Notes under the pieces: model-generated
What the model was told of the DNA's origin: nothing
Databases searched by the model: none
Seen by the model: the letters and a program-made list of their open reading frames with translations, nothing else
Virus record (IMG/VR): IMGVR_UViG_3300046477_000714
Location: 1-61,445 of that record
Reading direction: 5' to 3' (one strand)
DNA: 61,445 nucleotides
DNA from: a virus
Made by a program: the position numbers and the translations under genes
Part shown: positions 8,206 through 16,280 of the stretch, piece after piece
Position numbering within the stretch: the stretch's first letter is position 1
Layout of the letters: the number at the start of each line of letters is the position of its first letter

Positions 8206-8524
8206 GTTCCCACCTCCGCTTGCTGTTGACTGATCGAGTGACTAGCTCGAGGTGATCGTAGTTGCAGCAGGCCTTGGCGATGCAATGCTCAAGGTGATCG
8301 AGCGTGAGCCCAGCTGGCAACGGTTTCTTCTCGATCTCTTCCCACACCACTTGATGCGTGCGCTTCGTGATATGTCTGCCGTCGATGCGCACGTTCATCC
8401 GACCGTAGCCATCCTTGTCGAGCCGGCCACCGTACAACCAGCAGCCGTTCTCGTTCTGCCAGTCGAGGGTGTACACCTTCGACATGATGCGATCGTAGAG
8501 GCTGTCAAACTTTTTGTTGGCCAT
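8192..8524 (-). CDS. HNH endonuclease (homing type)
   Basis: 110 residues. The C-terminal HNH motif LTLDHLEHCIAKACCNYDHLELVTRSVNSKR shows the catalytic His in LDHL, the paired cysteines and Asn-Tyr-Asp-His; the middle part DKDGYGRMNVRIDGRHITKRTHQVVWE is the usual DNA-binding/strand region. It lies between the VRR-NUC gene and a small HTH gene, overlapping both, and appears to be a free-standing homing endonuclease in the operon. Confidence 0.85.
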   Translation of the reverse strand: MANKKFDSLYDRIMSKVYTLDWQNENGCWLYGGRLDKDGYGRMNVRIDGRHITKRTHQVVWEEIEKKPLPAGLTLDHLEHCIAKACCNYDHLELVTRSVNSKRRWERARA

Positions 8525-8843
8525 TCTTCACCCAGCGGTGGATAGTGCGACACGGGACCCCGAGTTCGCTCGCGATCGCCAGGGGCTTCCACCCTTCACT
8601 GTGCATCTTGATTGCCTTGCAGCGGATACTGTCCCGCTCGCGTGCGCGCAGCCACTGGCCCATGCGGTCCTTACCCCAACTTTGGCTGTTGAGCCCCTTC
8701 CACACTTCGATCGGAACTTCGACGGTCTTGAACTGGAACCCATCGGCTTCGCGGCGATAGCGCCGCATCACGACACCGTGAGCGAGCAGGCGCGTGTCCA
8801 GGCAGCGCATGCCTGTGCGGATCCGAAGGCCACCGCGGTTCAT
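8505..8843 (-). CDS. HTH DNA-binding protein
   Basis: 112 residues from ATG 8843. The C-terminus EGWKPLAIASELGVPCRTIHRWVKNGQQKV is a helix-turn-helix of the Hin/transposase-like type; the middle is rich in Arg and Trp. It resembles DNA-binding domains attached to homing endonucleases and lies just upstream of one (8192-8524), with a 20-base overlap, so it may be a specificity partner or an independent regulator. Confidence 0.6.
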   Translation of the reverse strand: MNRGGLRIRTGMRCLDTRLLAHGVVMRRYRREADGFQFKTVEVPIEVWKGLNSQSWGKDRMGQWLRARERDSIRCKAIKMHSEGWKPLAIASELGVPCRTIHRWVKNGQQKV

Positions 8844-9079
8844 TCCGGCACCGCTTCGAATTCGTCGGGGATCGGGCACACGTGCAGCTTGCCGGGCTCG
8901 AGACTGAACAGCACCCACTTGCCGCCTTGCTGGCGCCAACGCACGTCGGTGGCGTAGCAACGGTTGCAATGCGGCTGGTGCGCAGCACCTTGGCCATCGT
9001 CTTCTTCAGGATCACCGTGCCAGTCGTGCTGACCTTCCCAATCGTTGAACTCGTCGTTTCCGAATTGGCTCTTCCTCAC
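8840..9079 (-). CDS. Small protein with Cys/His motif
   Basis: 79 residues from GTG 9079, preceded by GGGGAGG and overlapping the previous stop (GTGA). HCNRCYATDVRWRQQGGKWVLF...LHVCP looks like a small zinc ribbon (Cys-x2-Cys ... His/Cys). Family not recognised. In the replication operon. Confidence 0.55.
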   Translation of the reverse strand: MRKSQFGNDEFNDWEGQHDWHGDPEEDDGQGAAHQPHCNRCYATDVRWRQQGGKWVLFSLEPGKLHVCPIPDEFEAVPE

Positions 9080-9315
9080 GGTAGCCTCCCCTCGGCACCG
9101 GCCAGCGAGTGCATCACGATCTCGAATCGACCATCCTCCATCTGCTCCTGCGAGCGTACCCACACGATTGGATCTCTGCCGCTCCACATGGCTTGGTACG
9201 CATAGGCTGGCTCATTCGTCGCCTCGATGCGCAGACCATGCTGGGGTGTCAGCAGCACCATGTAGTCCTTGCAGGACTTCTTGTGGCGTATGCGATCGTT
9301 CCGAAGGAAAGTCAT
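9076..9315 (-). CDS. Hypothetical protein
   Basis: 79 residues, not recognised. Compact alpha/beta composition (DYMVLLTPQHGLRIEATNEP... DPIVWVRSQEQMEDGRFEIV), resembling a small beta-barrel. It is squeezed between the polymerase stop (3 bases away) and the next start, which supports it being translated as part of the operon. Confidence 0.55.
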   Translation of the reverse strand: MTFLRNDRIRHKKSCKDYMVLLTPQHGLRIEATNEPAYAYQAMWSGRDPIVWVRSQEQMEDGRFEIVMHSLAGAEGRLP

Positions 9316-9318
9316 GGT

Positions 9319-11556
9319 TCACTCCTTGTGGTACCGATCGGTTTCGAACCCTGCCGCGGCGAGCGGACACCCACGGTTCCAACCGAAGTCGGCAGTGATC
9401 ATCTCAACAACTGCGTCGACTGAATAGTCACTCGTGTCGGGGACTTCGCACACCACTTCGTCATGTACGTCGAACACGACCGAGTACCCGCTATTCTCGA
9501 TCAACTCCTCACCATCGAACAGCTGGTCGCACGCGATCGCCTGGACGATGTTCTCGAAGAGCTTCCCACCGTAGGTGCTGATGCGCTCCCACTTGCGGGT
9601 GTACTGATTGAATCCGGTGCAGGTGATGTGCCCGTCGGCTTCGATCTTGGGGTTGAGGTAGCACAGGAACCGGCCGCTGGGCAAGCGGATGCGCAGCCAC
9701 GCGCCATCGCGCCGGATCTTCACGGCGCGCGCTTCGTAGGCTTCGCCTGGGTTGTCGATCGCAGCACGGAACGCCTGCTCGATCTCAGGCCAATAGCTCG
9801 TGATCATCGGATGCGCTGCGCGCCACAAGCGCTTGATCGCATCGCAGGTGATCCACGTCTTCTCGACGAGCCCAAGCCGCGCCTTGACGCGCTCCGCTTC
9901 GAACAGGTCGCTGGCCTCGATCGCATCCATGCCGCGCTTGCGCCGCTTGCCGTAGCGCTCGACCAAAGGCTCGTAGAGTTTGTTCAAGTAGGCCTGCGCT
10001 TCAGCGACTGCCCACACCGGTAGCGTCGGCCATACCGCTTCCGTCATCTTGTCGAGGTCGATGCCGTAGGTTGCGGCCCCAGTGATCCAGGCGCCGACGC
10101 CACCACCGTACTGGAACATCAACTCCTCGACCTTGCCGATCTGGCGCTCGGGGCTGTTCTTGCCCACAGTCTTCGGGTCGACGTTGAACGATGCAGCGTA
10201 GGCCTTGATGTACAGGTCTGGACCCTTGCCATCGTCGTAGTCCTTGAACGCCTGCAGCTTCCACGATTCGCCCGCGGCCCACGCAGCCTTGCGGCCTTCG
10301 ATGTTGGCCAAGTCGACAACGATCAGTTTGTGCTTGGGCTTGGCGATGATTGCACCGCGGATCGCAGTGCGACAGAAGTCCATCACCTCGGGCACTACGA
10401 GATCGGCATGCCCTCGCTTGAGCGCACGAATGCCCTCGTTGATGATCTTCTTCAACTCGGGATTGGGACGTGGCAGGTTTCCATGCTGGAAGAGACGATG
10501 CCCCGTGCGACCTGTGCGGCCTGCACCGCGGAACTGCGCACCACCACGCAGACGATGGTCGGAGTTGACGCCACGCTCCAGGCGTTTGTACTTGCTGACG
10601 CTGTTCATGCTCGATGCAAGCCGAACGCGCAACAGTTCCTTCACGGTCTCTGGCAGATCGGGATCATCGAGCCGGCGGTCGATCGTGTCGGACTGCAGGT
10701 TAGGCATCTCGACGTTCCACACCTTGAGGATGTGCTCGATCAGCGCATCGCGCTGCGTGGCTGCGCCGACGGCGCCGTCGGTCAGTTCCTTGGTCTTGGC
10801 AGCGAGTGCGCCTTTGGCGCGATCGGATGCGCTGATCGCAGCGCGCACAAGATCCATGTCGATCTGGAAGCCGCGCTCGTTGATCTTCCAGTTGAGGTGG
10901 CACAGGTCGACCTGATGGTCGCGGTAGTTCCACATCGGCACCTTCTTGTGCGCCGTGCGCATGGTGACGATGTCCTGGGCAGCGTACTGGAGGAACTCCC
11001 ACCACTCAGCTGGGTGCGTCTGCTTGCTCGCACGACGCGTGCCCCACTTCTTGAGGAAGTCATCGTTCTGCGGTTTGCAAAACAGGTGGATCAGTTTCTT
11101 GCCACTGTTCAGCTTGACTTCGTCGTCCTTCAACTTGAGCACGGCGCCGATCTTCTCGAGAGATCCAGGCAGGCCATGCGAGAAGAACTGCACCATCGTG
11201 TCGCGGCGCCGCGCCATCGGGATCATGGCAGCTAGCTTCGGTAGCTGGCGATCGATGACGGGGAAATCGAACATGCCCCCGTTCTGGAACCAGACGAGCG
11301 CATCGCTCTTGAGGATCTGGTACAACTCGATGGGAGTGCTGTTGTCGAGAGGCATGTGCTTCCACCGCACAGTGCCCGCTAGCTCGTCCTCTTGCTGCCA
11401 GTGGAAGTCTCGGTTGACGAGATCCCACACGCAGACTGGACCGTCCTCCAGCGCGAAGGACCATACCATCACCTCGGCGTGCTCAGCATACTTGAAGCTC
11501 CCATCCTTGATGGGCACTTCAGAAAAAGTTTCCGTATCGTGAAAACTATCGGACAC
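9319..11556 (-). CDS. DNA polymerase, family A with 3'-5' exonuclease domain
   Basis: 745 residues. The N-terminal proofreading domain starts with HDTETFSEVPI (Asp7 and Glu9 of the DxE exonuclease motif). Polymerase motif A is VVDLANIEGRKAAWAAGE (Asp415), motif B lies near LMFQYGGGVGAW, and motif C is VFDVHDEVV (Asp699). The size and layout fit phage replicative PolA enzymes. The gene upstream is a homing endonuclease whose end overlaps this start by 11 bases, so the original intergenic region has been replaced. Motif A reads DLAN instead of the common DFSN/DYSQ. Confidence 0.95.
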   Translation of the reverse strand: MSDSFHDTETFSEVPIKDGSFKYAEHAEVMVWSFALEDGPVCVWDLVNRDFHWQQEDELAGTVRWKHMPLDNSTPIELYQILKSDALVWFQNGGMFDFPVIDRQLPKLAAMIPMARRRDTMVQFFSHGLPGSLEKIGAVLKLKDDEVKLNSGKKLIHLFCKPQNDDFLKKWGTRRASKQTHPAEWWEFLQYAAQDIVTMRTAHKKVPMWNYRDHQVDLCHLNWKINERGFQIDMDLVRAAISASDRAKGALAAKTKELTDGAVGAATQRDALIEHILKVWNVEMPNLQSDTIDRRLDDPDLPETVKELLRVRLASSMNSVSKYKRLERGVNSDHRLRGGAQFRGAGRTGRTGHRLFQHGNLPRPNPELKKIINEGIRALKRGHADLVVPEVMDFCRTAIRGAIIAKPKHKLIVVDLANIEGRKAAWAAGESWKLQAFKDYDDGKGPDLYIKAYAASFNVDPKTVGKNSPERQIGKVEELMFQYGGGVGAWITGAATYGIDLDKMTEAVWPTLPVWAVAEAQAYLNKLYEPLVERYGKRRKRGMDAIEASDLFEAERVKARLGLVEKTWITCDAIKRLWRAAHPMITSYWPEIEQAFRAAIDNPGEAYEARAVKIRRDGAWLRIRLPSGRFLCYLNPKIEADGHITCTGFNQYTRKWERISTYGGKLFENIVQAIACDQLFDGEELIENSGYSVVFDVHDEVVCEVPDTSDYSVDAVVEMITADFGWNRGCPLAAAGFETDRYHKE

Positions 11557-11974
11557 GGTGACCCCATCGCGTCAAGCCTGGGTGCCAACCTTGCCTTCGA
11601 CCTGCAGCGAAATCCATCTTGATGTTCTCGCTACGGGTTCCGTAGCACAAGTTGCTTCGTCGGTTGTTGGTTGGATCGTGGTCCAGATGAAGCACTTCGT
11701 GGCCCTCAGGACATGGTCCTTCGAAAGCTTCCATCACTAACCGGTGGACATCTCGCGTGTTGCCCTTACTGATGACAACGCACAAGTGCCCAGACTTGTG
11801 CACGCCTGGGCGAAGCAGTTTCCCTTTCAGTCGTCGCGCACTCGAGGATCTCAAACACCCGTCTCTGAAATACGCAGAGAACTGCTTGACTCGATCCAGC
11901 GAGCGGACCCGACCCAGGCTGCTCACCTCGTAGCAACCTTCAAAGCCGACTACCGCTCGCCAGATTTCCATCAC
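11546..11974 (-). CDS. NUMOD4-HNH homing endonuclease
   Basis: 142 residues. N-terminal NUMOD4 module (EIWRAVVGFEGCYEVSSLGRVRSL), then HNH_3-type nuclease: VHRLVMEAFEGPCPEGHEVLHLDHDPTNNRRSNLCYGTRSEN. Free-standing homing endonucleases of this type spread by cutting phages that lack them. It separates the ssDNA-binding protein gene from the polymerase, normally neighbours in this gene set, and touches the first codons of the polymerase gene. Confidence 0.9.
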   Translation of the reverse strand: MMEIWRAVVGFEGCYEVSSLGRVRSLDRVKQFSAYFRDGCLRSSSARRLKGKLLRPGVHKSGHLCVVISKGNTRDVHRLVMEAFEGPCPEGHEVLHLDHDPTNNRRSNLCYGTRSENIKMDFAAGRRQGWHPGLTRWGHRVR

Positions 11975-11979
11975 CCGCT

Positions 11980-12567
11980 TCAGGAGAAGTCTTCGGCGTC
12001 AGCGCCGTCCTCGACTTCTTCGAAGTCCGCATCGCTCGGACGCGAGCCGCCACCGAAGGCGTCGCCGTCCTTCACGCGCTGCACGCCCAGCAGCGTGGCG
12101 CGCAGGCCCTTGCCGTTGGAGTTGTCCTGCGCCCAGAACTCGACCAGCAGGTTGATGAAGCAACCACTGTAGATGCGACCTTCCTTGCCCGGATAGATCT
12201 CGCCATCGACCTTGTAGATCGGCGACGTGTCGTTGTCCTTGATCAGCGGTCGACCCTTGTCTTGGTATCGGTGCGCCGTCAGGGCGAAGTGGCCTTCGTA
12301 GCCGTCGTATTCCTTCAGCTTGCCGTCGGTGTAGCAGCAGGCCTTGCGGTCGGCCATCGCGATCTCGAAGGCCTTCTCGGCTTTGCCACCCCACTTCTCT
12401 TTGGCCGCATCGAGCAGGCACTCGCGCACCTTCTTGTCGAGGGCGCTGTTGTAGGGCACCAGACCGGTCGCGCTCCAACGGAACGGACCCTTGCCCTGGT
12501 ACTGCTCGGGCTTGCCCAGCACGAGGAACGACCCGCGAACCGCGGGCAACATCAACTTGATTGCCAT
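11980..12567 (-). CDS. ssDNA-binding protein, DUF2815
   Basis: 195 residues. MLPAVRGSFLVLGKPEQYQGKGPFRWSATGLV and KDNDTSPIYKVDGEIYPGKEGRIYSGCFINLLVEFWAQ match DUF2815, an OB-fold-like phage single-stranded DNA-binding family. The acidic tail (DADFEEVEDGADAEDFS) is typical of SSBs that recruit partners through their C-terminus. In the operon between DUF2800/Acb2-like genes and the polymerase. Confidence 0.85.
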   Translation of the reverse strand: MAIKLMLPAVRGSFLVLGKPEQYQGKGPFRWSATGLVPYNSALDKKVRECLLDAAKEKWGGKAEKAFEIAMADRKACCYTDGKLKEYDGYEGHFALTAHRYQDKGRPLIKDNDTSPIYKVDGEIYPGKEGRIYSGCFINLLVEFWAQDNSNGKGLRATLLGVQRVKDGDAFGGGSRPSDADFEEVEDGADAEDFS

Positions 12568-12595
12568 GACGCTTTCTCTCCTAACGGTTGGTGGA

Positions 12596-12937
12596 TCAGA
12601 ACGATCCGGGCTGGGCCACCGCGCGCGTCAGCGCCATCAGCCCTTCTTGGAAATGGGTGCGAGCGATCGCGGCCCAGCGCTCAGGCTGTGCCGCTTCGAT
12701 GCGGGTCTGCTCGGGATCGACGGGGCCTTCTTCACCGGTCTCGTGGATCGATTTGGCGCGAGCCTCCATGTCGTGCATGCGCGCCCAAACCTTTTGCTCG
12801 CGGATATGGTTGTTGACCACGATGCACAGCGCCTCGAGATCCATCCCTTCGGACTTGATCTCGTTCATGAGCATGGCGTCCGACTCGTTGAGTTGCCGAT
12901 AGCCGATGATCTTGGGTTGCTGGAACGTCTCCATCAC
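12596..12937 (-). CDS. acb2-like: Acb2/Tad1-hairpin family protein (candidate anti-CBASS sponge)
   Basis: 113 residues (or 112 from the second Met). GYRQLNESDAMLMNEIKSEG near the start and RWAAIARTHFQEGLMALTRAVAQP at the end are hallmarks of the Acb2 family (DUF7681), small helical hexamers that bind cyclic di- and trinucleotides and so block CBASS immunity. Tyr13 and Lys28 are spaced exactly as the Tyr and Lys known to bind nucleotide in the characterised Pseudomonas phage protein. A central insert (EGPVDPEQTRIEAA) lengthens the loop between the helices. ATGA-type overlap with the DUF2800 gene upstream, so it is expressed early with replication genes. Family call strong; activity inferred. 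Confidence 0.8.
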   Translation of the reverse strand: MMETFQQPKIIGYRQLNESDAMLMNEIKSEGMDLEALCIVVNNHIREQKVWARMHDMEARAKSIHETGEEGPVDPEQTRIEAAQPERWAAIARTHFQEGLMALTRAVAQPGSF

Positions 12938-14337
12938 GAAAAGTCCTCTCGCTCTTCCACGGCGCTGAAGTCGCTGTCTTGCGGCAATTGCGCGCGCGGG
13001 TCATAGGGAATCCCGATCTTGCTCTTGGGCTTGACCGAGGGCTTGGGATCGCTGCGCGAGATCTCTTCCTGCAGCGCAGCCCACTGGCGCGGGCCAATGA
13101 TTGACGGTTGCGGCTCGGGCGCCGGTTGACCTTTCTTCTTGCGCTTGGGCGGGGCCTTGGGTGCGAGTCGATCCTCCACCTGCGTGGGGCTGATCAGCTT
13201 CATGTTGTAGGCGTGCTCCATCGGCACGCGGAACTGCTCGCGCAGGATCTTCTCGGCCTTCTCGGGATCCTTCCACTTGCGCATGCCCTTGCGGCCAAGC
13301 TCGAGCCCGAACAGATCCGAGTGCCCACCGTTGAGCAGGTGCGCTTCCATCGTGGCGCGCACGGCGCGGATGAAGTCCTCCATCTGGTCGCACGCTGCCA
13401 TCGCAGCGTCGAGCTTCGGACCGGGCACCGGCACCCACGACTTGATCTCGCTGACCGGTGTCTCGGCGACGACGCTGAACTCTTTGCCCAACACCTCTTC
13501 CATCTTCGCCTGCGTGCTCGGGCACACACCTTGCGCCTTGCAGAACTCGCAGCTGGATTCAGTGGGCTGCTGGTTCAGGTACCGCGCGCACCAATCGGCG
13601 AAGTCCTCGCTGTCGGTGCAAGCGGCCAGTGCGCGCTCGGCTTCGATCGTGCGATGCGCCGCGGGCTTCAGCACTTCTTCGGCCCAGCGGTACAACTCCT
13701 TGGGCGTGGTGTCCCACGTGATGGCGCCTTTGCGCAACTGTGGTTGGTGAATGCCCAGGCGTACCGAGGTGATGTTGTAGACCATGTCCAGTTTGGCCAG
13801 CATGCCCAACGCGTAGATCTTCAACTGCGAGTTGTCTTCAACACCTACCGGCATGTAGCCAAACTTTGCATCGCGCACGTCAAGCGTGAACTCGTTCGGT
13901 TTGTGCGACATGATGGTCGCGAAGTCCATCGTCCCGAACTGATCCGGCACGTCGATGTACTGGCTGAATTTGACACGCTGCTCGACCCACATCTCCTGGC
14001 CGATCGCCAGGAACCGCACCTCGTCGACGTACTGCTGGGTCTTCTCGGCGCGCTCTTCAGTGAACTCGAGCAACCGCTCCTCTTCGATCGGACCATTGAC
14101 CTTGAAGTCCTTGCCGATCCAGTGCGAGGCCGGGCGATGCTCGGTGAGGCACAGCGCCGCGACGATGTGGCAGCAGGTGCCGTCGTCGGCTGCGGCCGAC
14201 GTCTTGCTGGGCACGTGCTGCTCCAGCGCGATCGAGCCCGAGCAGGAGAGCCACTTCTTGCTGCCACTGGGACTGAGCTTCGCGTGCTGCGTGTAGTCCT
14301 GCTGGACCTTGGCGATTGGAATGATGGTGCTCACCAC
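12934..14337 (-). CDS. DUF2800 protein, PD-(D/E)xK nuclease (Cas4/exonuclease-like)
   Basis: 467 residues, GTG start at 14337 (a second GTG directly follows). KLSPSGSKKWLSCSGSIALE at the N-terminus, EERVKF-like strand WVEQRVKFSQYID, GTMDFATI and LDVRDAKFGYMPV (the D...D-x-K core), and a C-terminal Cys cluster CEFCKAQGVCPS, all as in DUF2800. These are RecB/Cas4-like nucleases with an iron-sulfur-type Cys set. It probably works with the helicase, VRR-NUC and SSB in recombination-linked replication. Confidence 0.85.
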   Translation of the reverse strand: MVSTIIPIAKVQQDYTQHAKLSPSGSKKWLSCSGSIALEQHVPSKTSAAADDGTCCHIVAALCLTEHRPASHWIGKDFKVNGPIEEERLLEFTEERAEKTQQYVDEVRFLAIGQEMWVEQRVKFSQYIDVPDQFGTMDFATIMSHKPNEFTLDVRDAKFGYMPVGVEDNSQLKIYALGMLAKLDMVYNITSVRLGIHQPQLRKGAITWDTTPKELYRWAEEVLKPAAHRTIEAERALAACTDSEDFADWCARYLNQQPTESSCEFCKAQGVCPSTQAKMEEVLGKEFSVVAETPVSEIKSWVPVPGPKLDAAMAACDQMEDFIRAVRATMEAHLLNGGHSDLFGLELGRKGMRKWKDPEKAEKILREQFRVPMEHAYNMKLISPTQVEDRLAPKAPPKRKKKGQPAPEPQPSIIGPRQWAALQEEISRSDPKPSVKPKSKIGIPYDPRAQLPQDSDFSAVEEREDFS

Positions 14338-14402
14338 TTGCGTCTCAATTTGATCTTGTTGGTGTGGCTGGCCAGGGAGTAGATGAAGGTTTCAACCGAC
14401 AT
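14331..14402 (-). CDS. Possible 23-residue peptide upstream of the DUF2800 gene
   Basis: A short frame from ATG 14402 to TGA 14331-14333, preceded by a strong Shine-Dalgarno (AGGGGGAAC). It encodes a basic peptide ending in KIKLRRKW. Its stop overlaps the GTG start of the DUF2800 gene, so it may serve as a coupling leader. No family recognised. Confidence 0.4.
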   Translation of the reverse strand: MSVETFIYSLASHTNKIKLRRKW

Positions 14403-14469
14403 CCATGTTCCCCCTAGCCAGCGCGGACTCGACCACCACCTCAGATTCTTCAAGGCGGCGGCGATCGGT

Positions 14470-14486
14470 GTCAGCGTTGCGCTGAC
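14470..14486 (-). other. Hairpin directly after the stop of the 14497 gene
   Basis: A perfect 7-bp stem GTCAGCG / CGCTGAC with a 3-base loop, 10 bases past the TGA stop (minus strand), with no T-tract. The frame of the upstream gene stays open for 34 codons beyond this TGA (to 14392). The hairpin may be a weak terminator, an RNA-processing site or a read-through signal. Confidence 0.4.
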
Positions 14487-14496
14487 TCGATCTGGT

Positions 14497-14901
14497 TCAG
14501 CCAAGCGGTTCCTCGGCGATGATCTTCTTGAGCAGGTCCTCGGCCTTGTCGAAGTCCTCGGCCTTGATGAACGGGCCCTTGACCTTGGTGTTGTCCGCCG
14601 GATCGAAGGCCTTCAACTCGGTCAGCATCTTCTTGACCGCCGGGCCCTTGCCGGCGTCGACGGCATCGTTGATCAGCTTGGCGAGGTTCGTGTCCTTGTA
14701 CTCACGCGCCTTCGGTTTGGCCGGCTCGGATGGCGCAGTAGCAGACGAAGGGGCACTGGTCTCGGGGGCAGAGCCGGTGGTCGAAGACGCAGAGGGGTCT
14801 TTGCCCTTCGTCGGCTTTGGGGCCTGGAGGCCTTCCGCCTTGGCGACGAACGCAGTGAGTTCGGCCAACGTGGCGAACTCGAGGGTGAGTTTCACAGTCA
14901 T
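14497..14901 (-). CDS. Hypothetical protein with disordered linker
   Basis: 134 residues from ATG 14901 (MTVKLTLEFATLAEL), chosen because ACGAGG lies 8 bases upstream; ATGs at 14907 and 14925 are alternatives. A short N-terminal domain, a Ser/Pro/Thr-rich linker (about 35-65) and a helical C-terminal domain NLAKLINDAVDAGKGPAVKKML. It resembles small accessory proteins that sit beside phage SSB genes, but I cannot assign a family. Confidence 0.6.
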   Translation of the reverse strand: MTVKLTLEFATLAELTAFVAKAEGLQAPKPTKGKDPSASSTTGSAPETSAPSSATAPSEPAKPKAREYKDTNLAKLINDAVDAGKGPAVKKMLTELKAFDPADNTKVKGPFIKAEDFDKAEDLLKKIIAEEPLG

Positions 14902-14981
14902 GTGCATATCCTCGTGGTTGGACAAAAAGAAGAGCGAGTTCTCACCCGCTCAGCAAATGTAGCATACGCTACGTGGAACTG

Positions 14982-15137
14982 TCAAGAACTTTTTTGTGCT
15001 TTCTTGGCCAATCGATCAGCACGGCGACGTTGCTTCCGACAGATTTGGTCTTGGCAGAACTTACTGGCCGCGCTGGTGATCGTGAAGAATTCCTGGCATG
15101 CCTTGCAGGCAATGCGTTTGGTGAATACGCGCTTCAT
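14982..15137 (-). CDS. Small Cys-motif protein
   Basis: 51 residues from ATG 15137. MKRVFTKRIACKACQEFFT and KFCQDQICRKQRRRADRL form a zinc-ribbon-like pattern (Cys-x2-Cys ... Cys-x4-Cys) followed by a basic helix, suggesting nucleic-acid binding. ATGA overlap with the upstream gene. A 95-base stretch to the next gene (14902-14981) carries only an AT-richer leader with no visible promoter. Confidence 0.55.
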   Translation of the reverse strand: MKRVFTKRIACKACQEFFTITSAASKFCQDQICRKQRRRADRLAKKAQKSS

Positions 15138-15352
15138 TTGGCCCCCAACTCGCGGACTTTCTTCTCGAATTCCTTGACCCACACGGGCCACTCACGCGGC
15201 TCTAGCGTGCCGTAGGCGCGATCGATCATCTGCTGCACTTCAACCATCTCGTTGACTTCCCACACCACGTGCAGCCGGGGCTTATCCTCGGGCGAGCGGT
15301 GGTGCTTGGCGCGCAGTTCTTCGGGTGTGTCCCAGGTGATCTCGGCGTGCAT
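15134..15352 (-). CDS. Hypothetical protein
   Basis: 72 residues from ATG 15352, which has a strong GGAGGGAA Shine-Dalgarno. The sequence (MHAEITWDTPEELRAKHHRS... EWPVWVKEFEKKVRELGAK) is charged and mostly helical. Not recognised. Start upstream at 15460 rejected because it overlaps the neighbour fully. Confidence 0.55.
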   Translation of the reverse strand: MHAEITWDTPEELRAKHHRSPEDKPRLHVVWEVNEMVEVQQMIDRAYGTLEPREWPVWVKEFEKKVRELGAK

Positions 15353-15353
15353 G

Positions 15354-15554
15354 TCATTCCCTCCAGCGGTAGACCCGATCACCGGTGTCGAACTCATCGC
15401 AGGTGATGAACAGCGTGCCAGTCGTGACATGAGGGAACAGGCCACCTTCCACAGGGACACCTGCTTCCTTCAACTTGATCATCACCCAGTTAGCGATGTG
15501 CACGTCGTGCGCGAGTTCCCGCAGTTTCGCGGCGGTGAGACGGACTTCAACCAT
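15354..15554 (-). CDS. Hypothetical protein
   Basis: 66 residues, MVEVRLTAAKLRELAHDVHIANWVMIK.... Alpha/beta, no recognised motif. Lies one base from the next gene and overlaps the DUF4406 gene by 8 bases, so it is part of the operon. Confidence 0.5.
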   Translation of the reverse strand: MVEVRLTAAKLRELAHDVHIANWVMIKLKEAGVPVEGGLFPHVTTGTLFITCDEFDTGDRVYRWRE

Positions 15555-15864
15555 GGTCGGTTGTCCGGAAGAAGTCGTTCCACGTGATGATCTTGATGCC
15601 GACGCGATGCGCGACGTGCATCTCGAGGTGGGCGCCAGATGAGCCTTCCCACCCCGGTAGCATCATGATCGTGTCGCAACCAAGTAGCGCGTGGAGATCC
15701 GCCTTCAGGCATTCCTGCCACGGTGTACCGATGTCCGGGTTGATGTCAACCGGGTTCACCACCTCGAACATCAACCTGCGCAGCTTCGCGGCGCAAGCGT
15801 TGAACAGAGGGAAGTTGTGGTCGGGCATTCCTGACATCGCCCCACTGATGTAGATGCGCTTCAT
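15547..15864 (-). CDS. DUF4406, nucleoside 2-deoxyribosyltransferase-like
   Basis: 105 residues. MKRIYISGAMSGMPDHNFPLFNACAAKLR, NPVDINPD, LHALLGCDTIMMLPGWEGSSGAHLEMHVAHRVG are the conserved blocks of DUF4406, related to nucleoside 2-deoxyribosyltransferases (the Glu of GAHLE is the nucleophile-type residue). Phage copies are thought to act in nucleotide salvage or signalling, which fits the adjacent MazG-like and diphosphohydrolase genes. Confidence 0.85.
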   Translation of the reverse strand: MKRIYISGAMSGMPDHNFPLFNACAAKLRRLMFEVVNPVDINPDIGTPWQECLKADLHALLGCDTIMMLPGWEGSSGAHLEMHVAHRVGIKIITWNDFFRTTDHG

Positions 15865-16280
15865 CAGTAGGCCTTCCCGCCCTCGGCGTTGCGCGCCTCG
15901 GGCTTGTGATCTTCACGCACCTTGTTGTACGCCATCTTCTCTTCGATGGCGCCGCCCAGGTCCAGCTGCAACGCGCCGGCCAGATCACCGATGCGGATGA
16001 TGGCATCGGCCAACTCCACCTCGATCGACTTGCGGTGCGGCAGATGGTCGTCCATCTTGTTCTTGCGATGGCCTTCGAGCGCTTCGCTGATCTCGCTGTG
16101 GATCAACGCGAGTTTCTCGGCGACGAGCGCCTTGCCGAAGCGCGTCTCGTTGCGCACCTCTTCACGGTACGTCATGCGGTTGTGGGAGAGGAACTTTGGC
16201 GCCCACCATCCGGCGGCAACCGATGCCTTGTGGCACGTCTCTTGGATGATGTGACCTGCTTCTGCGATGAGACTGTTCAT
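15864..16280 (-). CDS. MazG-like nucleotide pyrophosphohydrolase
   Basis: 138 residues from ATG 16280 (MNSLIAEAGHIIQE). The all-alpha NTP-PPase signature appears as LIHSEISEALEGHR (E-x2-E) and VELADAIIRIGDLAG (E-x2-D), the metal-binding residues. These enzymes hydrolyse (d)NTPs to monophosphates; phage copies may adjust nucleotide pools or degrade (p)ppGpp-like signals. Overlaps neighbours on both sides. Confidence 0.85.
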   Translation of the reverse strand: MNSLIAEAGHIIQETCHKASVAAGWWAPKFLSHNRMTYREEVRNETRFGKALVAEKLALIHSEISEALEGHRKNKMDDHLPHRKSIEVELADAIIRIGDLAGALQLDLGGAIEEKMAYNKVREDHKPEARNAEGGKAY

